Assembly (NCBI GenBank): GCA_002425225.1
Contig: DILV01000001.1
Coordinates: forward strand, 1-53,784
Length of the DNA stretch: 53,784 bases
Source of the DNA: Thiothrix sp. UBA5583
Lineage (GTDB): Bacteria; Pseudomonadota; Gammaproteobacteria; Thiotrichales; Thiotrichaceae
Reading direction: 5' to 3'
In this document: positions 28,295 to 36,921 of the stretch, piece after piece
Numbering within the stretch: the stretch's first letter is position 1
Layout: every line of letters begins with the position of its first letter
Made by a program: the position numbers and the translations under genes
The notes under the pieces: model-generated
Seen by the model: only the letters and a program-made list of their open reading frames with translations
What the model was told of the DNA's origin: nothing
Databases searched by the model: none

Positions 28295-31200
28295 GGGCGT
28301 TGTGTTCCTTTTGTGGGCAATGTGAAGCTGAAAATAGCTCCCTGCGATATGTTGTTATGGGCTTCCAGTTTGCCACCATGGGCTTCGATGATGGAACTGC
28401 TGATGGGCAGCCCCATCCCCATACCCCCTTTCTTGCTAGTGAAAAAGGGCCGGAAAATCTTGCTGGCGTAATCCTCGGGTAGGCCGATTCCGTCGTCAAT
28501 CACGGAAACTTTTACCTGATGCTGATCCAGCCGTTCGGTACGTATCTGCAACATGCCAGAACCGGGTGGATGGGCTTCACGAATGGCATCCAGGGCATTC
28601 AATACCATATTGACCAGCACCTGTTCAATCTGGATTTTGTTGACATTGACCATGATCGGGTTGGCATACAAGGACTTGCTCAACTGGATTTGTTTGAATT
28701 GTTCGGTCGTGTCCAGCAGGTAGAGGGTTTCATGCACAATGGCATTGATGTCATGTTCATGCCATTCGATGTCCTGATCCTTGCGGGTAAAGTCCTTGGC
28801 GTAACGCAGGATTTCACCCGCCCGCTTGACCTGGGTGCTGACCAGTTGCATGACTTCACTGATTTCCTGCTCGCTGCATCCGTCGCCCTTCATCCGCAGT
28901 TCACAGCCACGGATGTAATTGGCAATGGCAGAGAGTGGCTGGTTCAGTTCATGGGCGATTCCTGATGCCATTTCCCCAAGGGTGTTCAGACGCATGATGT
29001 GCGCCAGTTCCTGCTGACGTTCTGCCAGTTGGTTTTGTGTCAGTACTCGCTCGGTATGGTCAACGATGATAGACATGATGCGCAGTTCATCATTGTCCAG
29101 ATGGATCAGCACAGGGCGGATTTCCAGCCAGCGGACATTACCCTTGAAAGTGCTGATCTTGACTTCAATAGCATGAAATTCCCCCACATCGTTGATGCCG
29201 GATACGCATTTATCGATTTCTTTCCGGTATTCCGGTAGGACAAAATCCCGCATGGAACGCCCGATCAACTGTTCCGGGCTGTGCCCTTCCATGATCAGGA
29301 CGCCTGCCGGGTTGATTTCCTGGATGATGCCATCCAATGAACAAATATTAATCCAGTTGGGTTGGCTACGGAAAATGGTGGCCAGTTTGGCACGTTCAAT
29401 TTCCAGCCTTGCTTCAGCCCATTTGCGTTCTTCAATCTCATGCAGCAGCCGGTCGTTGATGGCTTTCAGTTGCAGGTTGGTGGTTTCCAGTTCGCTGCTT
29501 TTGACGCTGAGTTCCTGATTGACTGTGCGCAATTCTTCGTTGGTGGATTGCAATTCCTCGTTGGAAGTTTGCAATTCTTCACTGGAGGTGTAGAGCTCTT
29601 CGTTGGTGGATTGGGCTTCTTCGTAAGTGGATTGTAACTCCTCGTTGGAGGTTTCCAGCTCTTCGATGGTAGTTTGCAGGCTTTCGCGGGTTTCACGCAA
29701 TTCGTCTTCCAGCTCGCGGATGCGCAGGGCATCACTGATACTGGTGGATTCCTGTTCGATAAGTCCGGCCTGGTCGTTGATAGGCAGAATTTCAAACATG
29801 ATGATGCTGACTTCGTGTTCAGTCAGTTTACCATTGGGGAAATGGTGCGCCCGCATGACGACCCGTACTGCTTCACCGTCCATACGGAAATTGATGCGGC
29901 GACTGCTGATGGTTTCATCGGCACGACGAGCCTTGTACAACAAACCACGCAAGTCTTGGCGCAGGTCTGACTTGATCAGGTCAAGAATGCCTAAAGCTGC
30001 CCGACCTTCCCCGAAACTCAGGAAAGGGTCGACATTGCCACGTACATAGACGATTTCCTGTCGATCATCCAACAGAATAGCAGCGGGCTGGTAAATGTTA
30101 ACCAGCAGTTTGTCGAACACATCCTGCAATTTGGCACGGGGTTTGTCGCGTGTGCCGCCATTATTCAGGGAGCGCAGGTCGCGTTGTGGGCGGTTTTGCA
30201 TCAGATAAGGCAGATGACCTTTGACATCACCGCGCCGCCGGTAAATCCGTGCCTTGCGGTCGAGCGTGACAAACAGGCGGTCATTGTTGCCCACGGTTTC
30301 CGATTTGCCCAGAAACAGGATGGCGCCTTCTTCCAGCCCGTAATGGAAGGATTCCAGCACCGCCCGTTGCAGGTTCTGGTTGAAATAGATCAGTACGTTG
30401 CGGCAAGTGATCATATTCAGGTGCGAGAAGGGTGGGTCACGCACCAAATCGTGCCGTGCAAACAGCACCATATTGCGGATGCTTTGGGTAAGCTGGTATT
30501 CGCCATCTTTCTGGATGAAGTATTTGTCCAAAAGCCGTGAATCAATACCGGCGACCGCCGCTTTGGAGTAGCGTGCCTGACGGGCAATAGCCAGCACACC
30601 ATCGTACAGGTCAGTACCAAAAATCTGCACCTTGTAGCGTCCTATGCGGCTGCCGAGGTATTCCGACAGCATGATGGCGATGGAATAAGCCTCTTCACCA
30701 GTCGCACAGCCCGCTACCCAGATGCGGATGTCCTTGTTGCTCCCTGAAGGCAGGACGTCATCCATTGCCTGCCGCAGGGCAATGAAGGTCTCCGGGTCAC
30801 GGAAAAAGCTGGTGACGGAAATCAGGATGTCATTATGCAGCTCGTACAGTTCTTCCGGTTTTTGTCGCAGGTAGGCGCAGTACTCTTCAAGTTTCTTGTG
30901 CTTGTGCAAGGTCATGCGCCGCTCAATCCGGCGTAGCAGGGTATTGCGCTTGTAATCGCGAAAATCGCTGCCGGTCTGGTCAAGCAGCATTCGCAGGATG
31001 TCCTGGATTTCATCCTCGGAGGGTTCAGGGCTGTTGACGAACAGGAACGGACCTTCCGGTTGTGCCAGTAGGTCATGGATTTGCTGGGCAATTTCTTCCG
31101 GTGGCAGGATCAGGTCAACATGCCCGGTATTGATGGCTGCGTGCGGCATACTGTTGAAGCGGGCAGTGGACTCCAGTTGCGCCATGGTGATACCACCTTC

Positions 31201-31668
31201 CGCCTTGATGGAGCGGATGCCATGTGCGCCATCCATGCCTGTCCCGGAAAGGATGATGCCAATGGCGTGCCTGCCGTGGTTTTCTGCTAGTGAGGCAAAC
31301 AGGCGGTCAACGGAGGGTTTGGGGCCAATGCCGGTGGCTTTTTCCAGATGGATGCGCCCATTGGCATAACAGGCATCCATGCCGGGTGGGACGATATAGA
31401 AATGCCCACCTTCCAGTTGCTGGTCGTGTTCTAGTTCCAGAATCGACAGACTGGTTACTTCTCGTGACAGAATTGGCCCCAACATACTGCTGTGTTTTGG
31501 GTCAAGATGCTGGGCAAGAATGTAAACAACCCGTTTGTCAACCGGCAGGTTGGGAACCAATTGACGCAAGGCTTCGAGACCTCCGGCGGAGGAACCGATG
31601 CCGACGATAATGAGAGGTGCTTCGCTTGATGTCTGGACAGGCGTATCCGTTCTGGCTGTGTCGCTCAT
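28291..31668 (-). CDS. CheB-CheR-PAS-histidine kinase fusion
   Basis: A 1125-aa soluble multidomain sensor. Order: CheB methylesterase (about 18-205; Ser in GIGSSAGG, His in LAQHLDP, Asp in GTGMDGAHG), CheR methyltransferase (about 230-490; SAM motif WVAGCATGEEAY, then RNVLIYF), a PAS-like domain (about 515-640), a long coiled coil built of repeated TSNEELQST-type units (about 650-735), a second PAS domain (about 745-870), HisKA (phospho-acceptor in GIAHELNQPLSA) and HATPase (NALDAI, DDGIGL, GMGMGL). It lacks CheB's receiver domain. All visible catalytic residues are intact. It resembles other CheB/CheR-PAS kinases of unknown signal. Its partner regulator is directly downstream. Confidence 0.94.
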   Translation of the reverse strand: MSDTARTDTPVQTSSEAPLIIVGIGSSAGGLEALRQLVPNLPVDKRVVYILAQHLDPKHSSMLGPILSREVTSLSILELEHDQQLEGGHFYIVPPGMDACYANGRIHLEKATGIGPKPSVDRLFASLAENHGRHAIGIILSGTGMDGAHGIRSIKAEGGITMAQLESTARFNSMPHAAINTGHVDLILPPEEIAQQIHDLLAQPEGPFLFVNSPEPSEDEIQDILRMLLDQTGSDFRDYKRNTLLRRIERRMTLHKHKKLEEYCAYLRQKPEELYELHNDILISVTSFFRDPETFIALRQAMDDVLPSGSNKDIRIWVAGCATGEEAYSIAIMLSEYLGSRIGRYKVQIFGTDLYDGVLAIARQARYSKAAVAGIDSRLLDKYFIQKDGEYQLTQSIRNMVLFARHDLVRDPPFSHLNMITCRNVLIYFNQNLQRAVLESFHYGLEEGAILFLGKSETVGNNDRLFVTLDRKARIYRRRGDVKGHLPYLMQNRPQRDLRSLNNGGTRDKPRAKLQDVFDKLLVNIYQPAAILLDDRQEIVYVRGNVDPFLSFGEGRAALGILDLIKSDLRQDLRGLLYKARRADETISSRRINFRMDGEAVRVVMRAHHFPNGKLTEHEVSIIMFEILPINDQAGLIEQESTSISDALRIRELEDELRETRESLQTTIEELETSNEELQSTYEEAQSTNEELYTSSEELQTSNEELQSTNEELRTVNQELSVKSSELETTNLQLKAINDRLLHEIEERKWAEARLEIERAKLATIFRSQPNWINICSLDGIIQEINPAGVLIMEGHSPEQLIGRSMRDFVLPEYRKEIDKCVSGINDVGEFHAIEVKISTFKGNVRWLEIRPVLIHLDNDELRIMSIIVDHTERVLTQNQLAERQQELAHIMRLNTLGEMASGIAHELNQPLSAIANYIRGCELRMKGDGCSEQEISEVMQLVSTQVKRAGEILRYAKDFTRKDQDIEWHEHDINAIVHETLYLLDTTEQFKQIQLSKSLYANPIMVNVNKIQIEQVLVNMVLNALDAIREAHPPGSGMLQIRTERLDQHQVKVSVIDDGIGLPEDYASKIFRPFFTSKKGGMGMGLPISSSIIEAHGGKLEAHNNISQGAIFSFTLPTKGTQRP

Positions 31669-31799
31669 AAGGAGAGTCCCCGGTTTGCTAGCTTGTCAGC
31701 GGGAAAATGACAAAAGTGCATGTTAATCCTTGTTCTAACCGTTCTAGTTGAATGGTAGCCAAACTTGAGGCCAGATTGGAGTTTTACATACCTTCATTC
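31669..31799. other. Upstream region of the kinase gene
   Basis: About 130 bp that must carry the kinase promoter on the minus strand, because a terminator closes the unit before it. I see no clear promoter or operator. Confidence 0.35.
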
Positions 31800-31834
31800 G
31801 CAAAAAATAAAGGGGCCAGCTCTACACTGGCCCC
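31800..31834 (-). terminator. Minus-strand intrinsic terminator of a small unit
   Basis: On the minus strand GGGGCCAG/CTGGCCCC forms an 8-bp GC-rich stem with a 7-nt loop, followed by TTTATTTTTT. No annotated gene ends nearby, so a small transcript must end here. Confidence 0.82.
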
Positions 31835-31865
31835 CAAGATAGGCTTCGTTCTAGTTTTGGTTTGA

Positions 31866-31967
31866 TTATTTGTTTTTGATTCTCATCACGACGTTGTCAC
31901 AACGTTGAGTAATGTACTCGCGTTCCTCCTAGCTGTTGCGTCTACGCGCAGTGTTTGTCGCAAGCAC
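31866..31967 (-). other. Tiny reading frame split by an in-frame UAG (small gene or sRNA)
   Basis: On the minus strand a GTG-started frame gives MLATNTARRRNS, then TAG (31931-31929). The same frame then continues as EEREYITQRCDNVVMRIKNK to a TAA at 31866. AGGAGG overlaps the TAG, as in translational coupling, but no standard start codon follows at a good distance; the nearest in-frame option is ATT, 11 nt away. A strong terminator lies 31 nt beyond the TAA. It may be a small protein gene with a nonsense change, a coupled leader plus small ORF, or a non-coding RNA. Confidence 0.4.
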
Positions 31968-32082
31968 GGATAGATTCTAGACATAATTGACGCTCAAGCC
32001 CAGACCTGACAGCCTGGGATATGCATTACTCCAACAAGGGTTTTCCCTAGAATACACGCATGAATCTTAATAAAAATCCAAT
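31968..32082. other. Upstream region of the small minus-strand unit
   Basis: This stretch between the terminator of the 231-aa protein gene and the small frame is AT-rich at its upstream end (32041-32090), which suits a promoter. An imperfect CCCAG/CTGGG hairpin lies at about 31998-32017. No gene is visible. Confidence 0.35.
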
Positions 32083-32110
32083 AAAAAAACCGACTTGACC
32101 AGTCAGGTTT
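32083..32110 (-). terminator. Intrinsic terminator after the 231-aa protein gene
   Basis: On the minus strand AAACC-T-GACT pairs with AGTC-GGTTT (one bulge) and is followed by a run of T residues. It lies about 34 nt after the stop codon. Confidence 0.72.
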
Positions 32111-32143
32111 GGGTTATTGAAGGAGGAGAGATGTGCGCGTGGG

Positions 32144-32839
32144 TTACAGTGGTTCGGGGTTGGCAATCGAACCTGCTGCCATGCCGCTGGCTTTCAACAA
32201 GGAATAAACGCCATTGGTGTACTGCCATTCGCGGTAATCCGTGAATGAGCCGGTCTTGCTGCCCGCATCCAGTTCGGCAAAACGTGCGGTGCGTAGGTTG
32301 AAGTAGCCATCGGCACGTTCCGGTGTAACCCACAACATTTGTCCGGCATGTTCCAGCACTATGCGGTAGATGCCTTGCCCCTGATACTGAATGACCCAGA
32401 AATGTGGGGGGGTGGCGGCTGCCGGACTGCTGTCATAAACCAGCCATTCTTCGGTGTTGTCATGTTCACCCAGTTGCAAAGGCAGCGCCTGTAATCTGGC
32501 AACGGTTGCTGCGTCAAAGTGGATGGCGGGTACACCGGCTGGGAGCGGATAATGCTGGCGGAACGTGTTGGTCACGTTGCCGGTCAGCAGCCGCTGTTGC
32601 AAATCTTCCGTCAAAGGGATGGGAAGCTGTGCCTCGGGCTGATTGAGGCAGTGTTGGGCAAGTGTTGAAGGCATTCCGTTTCCTCCCGTCAGATAACAAA
32701 TATGACCCGAGTTTCCCGCATCTGGTTCAATCGCATGACAATAATAGGTGCAGGTGGTCTGTGTTTCAGCCCAAGCGGTATGCCCAACTGCCAGCAGTAG
32801 AGCCAGCAGCAGTGGAAGGGCGGTAACGACTTTTGGCAT
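32144..32839 (-). CDS. Secreted protein of unknown function
   Basis: A 231-aa protein with a clear signal peptide (about 1-24, ending AWA). The mature part has a Cys-rich start (CTYYCHAIEPDAGNSGHIC and one more Cys), suggesting disulfides, and a central beta-rich stretch (WVIQYQGQGIYRIVLEH). I do not recognise the family. The gene begins 8 bp after the stop of the coiled-coil protein gene, so the two are probably one operon. Confidence 0.78.
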   Translation of the reverse strand: MPKVVTALPLLLALLLAVGHTAWAETQTTCTYYCHAIEPDAGNSGHICYLTGGNGMPSTLAQHCLNQPEAQLPIPLTEDLQQRLLTGNVTNTFRQHYPLPAGVPAIHFDAATVARLQALPLQLGEHDNTEEWLVYDSSPAAATPPHFWVIQYQGQGIYRIVLEHAGQMLWVTPERADGYFNLRTARFAELDAGSKTGSFTDYREWQYTNGVYSLLKASGMAAGSIANPEPL

Positions 32840-32847
32840 GGGTTCCC

Positions 32848-34182
32848 CTATGCTGCAAATGTTCCAAATTCAGGTACTAGCCGCACAGCCAGCTTGGCTC
32901 GCTCCGTGCCTGACATGTTTGTACCAGCGGTTTGCTCATTGTAGGCTGCCAAAAAGGCATCCATGCGGAAATTATAGTAGTGTTTGGCATTCCATACCGT
33001 AGTGCGTTTTTGCTGGCGTTTGTCAGCGTTCGCCGGTAAACCTGCAATCGGGCGATACTGGTAGTGCGAAGACGGGTGGAATGACAGGATAAACACATTT
33101 TCCCCACCACCAATGCGCAATGGCAGCAACTCGATGTGGTTGAGGGCAACACCTTGCAGGGTCTTGTTGTTGCTGATTTCACCACTCAGCATCCCAGCAA
33201 TGGCAATCTGGTGGGCGCTGGCTGTGCCGATGCGGTTGTTGCGGATGCGTAGGTTCTGAAATGCCCCATCCGAAGCAAAAATACCCTGCAAGTGGGCACT
33301 GGAAGCAATGCGGTTATTGCTGATTTCCACATCACTCAGCAAACCGCCTGCGTAGTTGACTGTCCAGTGTGGAATAAGCTGGAAAGCGTCACGGTGCGGA
33401 AGTTTTTCAAATGTATTCAGCCACGGGACTGGGCGGGCTGCGCCTTGGTTGCGGGTACTGATGATGACATTAGCTTGCTCGATTAGGCTGTTGAAATCAC
33501 GTGCAAATGGGGTATCAGGCATGGTGTCCTGCACTTCAAACCCGTTCAGTTGCAAACCGTTCAGCATGACTTTGAAAGCATCACGGATGTATGGTTGGCG
33601 GATGCTGCCGGGTGTGGGCAGATGAGTATTGGCATTGTTAAGGGTATACAAGGTATCCGGGTAATCCGGGTAACGAGTCATCAGGTAGGTCAGCATCTTG
33701 TTGTAGATGCCTTCCGCATTGGCGGGATTGCTGATGACCATCGCCTTGATGTCTTCCGGCAATGGCAGGCGTTGGGGCGTGGTGTTGCCGCTATTCCGCA
33801 AACGCTGGGCTGCCGCTTCGTGCTCTGCAGCGCGGGCGTTGCAGGCTTGCATGTTGGCTCGCTGGCTGGCAGCCCGTTCCTTCCAGACTTCAATCAAGCG
33901 GTCGCATTCGGCAATACGCATGTTGCAGTTGGTAATGCGGGTATCGTATTGTGCTGCCTCAGAACGTAGGCGGTTTGCCTCCTGTGTGCTGGTGGCACGC
34001 GAAGCTGCCTGCAAGGCTTCGTACTTACGACGGTTGTAGTCATTACGTTTGTTGATTTCGGCTGCCTTTTCCTCCAGACGTGCCTGCACATTCTGGGTGG
34101 AGGTAATAGCCAATGCCTGTTGGCGCATAGCCTCTTCGCGCTCACGACGCGCGGCGTTCAGATGATCGTCGATTGTAGCCAT
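32848..34182 (-). CDS. Coiled-coil protein with beta-helix-like C-terminal half
   Basis: A 444-aa protein that I cannot assign. Residues 1-130 are a long charged coiled coil (begins MATIDDHLNAARREREEAM), without a signal peptide. From about 145 the sequence becomes globular. Residues about 285-355 contain regularly spaced ISNNRIASS, IRNNRIGTA and EISNNKTLQG units, the rung pattern of a right-handed parallel beta-helix. The end (YYNFRMDAFLAAYNEQTAG) is helical. GGGGGAG lies 7 nt before the ATG. First gene of a two-gene unit with the secreted 231-aa protein. A fibre-like or surface role is only a guess. Confidence 0.75.
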   Translation of the reverse strand: MATIDDHLNAARREREEAMRQQALAITSTQNVQARLEEKAAEINKRNDYNRRKYEALQAASRATSTQEANRLRSEAAQYDTRITNCNMRIAECDRLIEVWKERAASQRANMQACNARAAEHEAAAQRLRNSGNTTPQRLPLPEDIKAMVISNPANAEGIYNKMLTYLMTRYPDYPDTLYTLNNANTHLPTPGSIRQPYIRDAFKVMLNGLQLNGFEVQDTMPDTPFARDFNSLIEQANVIISTRNQGAARPVPWLNTFEKLPHRDAFQLIPHWTVNYAGGLLSDVEISNNRIASSAHLQGIFASDGAFQNLRIRNNRIGTASAHQIAIAGMLSGEISNNKTLQGVALNHIELLPLRIGGGENVFILSFHPSSHYQYRPIAGLPANADKRQQKRTTVWNAKHYYNFRMDAFLAAYNEQTAGTNMSGTERAKLAVRLVPEFGTFAA

Positions 34183-34325
34183 AATATGGCTCCCCCTTAT
34201 GTTATAAGCCCGTTTGTCTTGAATAGTAGACCATTCGTACTTTTATTGATGTGTAAAAAGTCACTTTGTTCCCGGTTTTTTAAGGGATACACTTCTAACC
34301 CATATAACAATCACAGGAATCATCC

Positions 34326-35900
34326 ATGCGTATATTGCCCTTACTGCTGTTGAGCCTTTGCTTTGCCCATTCGCCACTGGTTTTGGCAGAAACTGTCCTC
34401 AAACGGGGGAATGGGGCGGAGCCGGAAACCCTGGATATTCACAAATCGTCCGGTGTTTCTGAAGCCAATATCCAGCGTGACATGCTGGAAGGTCTGGTGA
34501 CAGAAGGTGCTGATGGCAAACTCCAGCCCGGTGTAGCAGAAAAGTGGGACATCAGTGCTGATGGCAAGGTTTACACCTTTCATCTGCGGTCAGACAGCAA
34601 ATGGTCGGATGGCTCACCTGTGACGGCTGATGATTTTGTGTATGCTTATCGGCGGGCGCTTGCACCAGCAACGGCTTCCGATTATGCCTTTATCCTGTGG
34701 CCGATTGATGGTGCGGAAGCCTTCAGCAAGGGTGAGCAGCAAGACCCGGCACAAATAGGGGTGAAGGCCGTCAATCCGCAGACGCTGGAAATCCGCCTCA
34801 AAGCTCCAACCCCGTATTTCCTTGGGTTGCTGATGCATCACATGGCTTATCCCGTACCACAGAAAGTGGTGGAAAAAGCCGGGAAGGACTGGCTGAAACC
34901 GGAAAACATCTTGTGCAACGGCGCTTACTGCCTGAGTGAATGGGTTCCACAATCTCATGTCAAACTGGTGAAAAATCCGCATTACCGTGATGCCAGGGAC
35001 ATCAGTATTGATACGGTGCATTACATTCCCACCGAAGACCAGAATACCGAGCTGAAACGTTACCGTGCCGGGGAACTGGATATTACCTATGACGTGCCTG
35101 CTGACCAGATCAAGAGCGTCAGGGAAGAAATGGCGGAGTCTTTCCGCAGTACGCCTTATATTGGGACGTATTACTATGCGCTCAATCTGCAAAACCCGCC
35201 TTTTAAGGATAACCCCAAGCTGCGCCGTGCCCTGTCATTGGCACTGGATCGTGACATCCTGACTGGCAAGATTACCCAGTCAGATGAAATTCCGGCGTGG
35301 GGATGGGTTCCGGCAGTCAGCGACTACACCCAGCAAAGCATGGAAGAAAAGGCACTCGACAAAACTGCCCGTACTGCGCTTGCTAAACAGCTTTATACCG
35401 AAAGCGGTTACAGCGATGACAAGCCGCTGGAACTTGAAATCCTCTACAACACCAGCGACAACAACAAGAAGCTGGCGATTGCAGTGGCTGCCATGTGGAA
35501 ACAGACACTGGGGGTGAAAGCCAGCCTCAGGAATGAGGAATGGAAGGTTTACCTCAGTTCCCGCAAGCAAAAGCAGTTTCAGGTGGTGCGTTCCGGCTGG
35601 ATTGGTGACTATGACGATGCCTACAACTTCCTCAGTATCTTCAAGTCTGATGTGGGCGAGATGAATACCTCAGGCTATCAGAGCACCGAGTTTGACCGGC
35701 TGGTCAAGGAGTCCGAGACACAAACCGACCCGAAACTGCGGCGTGAAGCGATGGAGCAGGCGGAGCGGGTACTGCTGGCGGATATGCCGGTCATTCCCAT
35801 TTACCATTACACCACTCAGCATTTGGTCAGCCCCAGGGTCACGGGTTGGCAGGACAACGTGATGGATGTCCACAAAACCCGTTATCTGGGGCTGAAGTAG
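34326..35900 (+). CDS. oppA: Oligopeptide ABC transporter periplasmic binding protein
   Basis: A 524-aa class SBP_bac_5 solute-binding protein. A signal peptide (about 1-21, ending VLA) is followed by the family's ETLDIHKSSGVSEANIQRDM, the DGKVYTFHLRSDSKWSDG motif and VTADDFVYAYRR. It delivers peptides to the permease pair encoded 1 kb downstream. The motif order and the long C-terminal lobe match OppA/MppA. A convergent CPBP gene lies between it and oppB. Confidence 0.93.
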   Translation: MRILPLLLLSLCFAHSPLVLAETVLKRGNGAEPETLDIHKSSGVSEANIQRDMLEGLVTEGADGKLQPGVAEKWDISADGKVYTFHLRSDSKWSDGSPVTADDFVYAYRRALAPATASDYAFILWPIDGAEAFSKGEQQDPAQIGVKAVNPQTLEIRLKAPTPYFLGLLMHHMAYPVPQKVVEKAGKDWLKPENILCNGAYCLSEWVPQSHVKLVKNPHYRDARDISIDTVHYIPTEDQNTELKRYRAGELDITYDVPADQIKSVREEMAESFRSTPYIGTYYYALNLQNPPFKDNPKLRRALSLALDRDILTGKITQSDEIPAWGWVPAVSDYTQQSMEEKALDKTARTALAKQLYTESGYSDDKPLELEILYNTSDNNKKLAIAVAAMWKQTLGVKASLRNEEWKVYLSSRKQKQFQVVRSGWIGDYDDAYNFLSIFKSDVGEMNTSGYQSTEFDRLVKESETQTDPKLRREAMEQAERVLLADMPVIPIYHYTTQHLVSPRVTGWQDNVMDVHKTRYLGLK

Positions 35901-35909
35901 GCAAGATGG

Positions 35910-36806
35910 CTACACTTCCTGGGGTTGTCGGGCAAACACGATGGCGTAAAACGCAGCGGCAATCAGGACAAAACTGATCAGGCTTGCCAGTGGGTCGATT
36001 TCGCTGGCGGTGAAAATGGATGGAGCAGGTAAGGCCGAGTTAGCATAGTTCATCACCAGCACGGCAAACAGGTTGTTGGCAGCATGGACACCTATCGCCA
36101 GTTCCAGCGAGTTGCTTTTCACCGTGATGATGGCCAGGAACAGCGCCAGCAGGAAATACAGCAAGGGTAGCAAGGCGGTTTCATCTGCCTGCATTTCCGG
36201 GTTGCTGAAATGAGCCAGCATGAATACCAGCGATGAACCAATCACGGGAACAGCGATGATACGGGTCAACATGCTAATCCCCTGCATCAGATAGCCCCGG
36301 AACAACAGCTCTTCGGCTGCGGCTTGTAGCGGGGTGATGATCAGTGCCAACGGCAGGAAGATGATGAACTGCTCAAAATCAAAGGTCATTTCATATTCAA
36401 CGGGGCGGAACAGTGACTCGGCAAAGGTTGCCAGGGCCGTTAGCAGGAAATAAACCGTAAAACCTTTCAGCAGTAGCTGCCAGTTGAGGTTGGTCAGAGG
36501 GGTTACGAGGCTCAGGATGCTGCGCTGGTGCAGGAAACGCACGCTCAACAGTAAACCCGCCAGCATTCCCAGCAAGGTGAAATTGATGGCAAGGTAAGGC
36601 CACAACGGGTCAATACCGGTGAATTCCAGCGTTTCCAGATTGACATCTGTTGCCGGATTTTCATCCCCCAGCAGCATGACAACCATTATCCCTAGCGGGA
36701 TCCCCCCCAGTATTTGCCAGAAAATGAAAATAATGAAAACGCTGGCAAGGTAGCGCCACCAGTGATTTTTACCAAGGGAAGCAAGTGACAGAAACGGCGT
36801 GGTCAT
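35910..36806 (-). CDS. CPBP-family intramembrane metalloprotease
   Basis: A 298-aa protein with about eight membrane segments. The glutamate pair is in AAEELLFRGYL (EExxxR motif), followed by a His in VFMLAHFSN and a third motif in HAANNLF. These are the catalytic motifs of the CAAX protease and bacteriocin-processing (CPBP) family. The substrate is unknown. The ATG at 36806 has AAGGACA 6 nt upstream; earlier in-frame codons lie in the promoter region. It sits in reverse orientation between oppA and oppB. Confidence 0.88.
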   Translation of the reverse strand: MTTPFLSLASLGKNHWWRYLASVFIIFIFWQILGGIPLGIMVVMLLGDENPATDVNLETLEFTGIDPLWPYLAINFTLLGMLAGLLLSVRFLHQRSILSLVTPLTNLNWQLLLKGFTVYFLLTALATFAESLFRPVEYEMTFDFEQFIIFLPLALIITPLQAAAEELLFRGYLMQGISMLTRIIAVPVIGSSLVFMLAHFSNPEMQADETALLPLLYFLLALFLAIITVKSNSLELAIGVHAANNLFAVLVMNYANSALPAPSIFTASEIDPLASLISFVLIAAAFYAIVFARQPQEV

Positions 36807-36921
36807 GATTTGTCCTTTTGGAATGATTATTGGCTTAAGTGTAGGTGTTATTCTGAATTGCATGACGGCTTTTAGACAATCATAATCAGGACAAACCGAC
36901 AATGAGAACCGATCTGCCCGC

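Noticed and set aside
32404-32646. Plus-strand frame within the 231-aa protein gene
   Set aside because: It overlaps a gene with a clear signal peptide on the other strand and shows no protein-like features.
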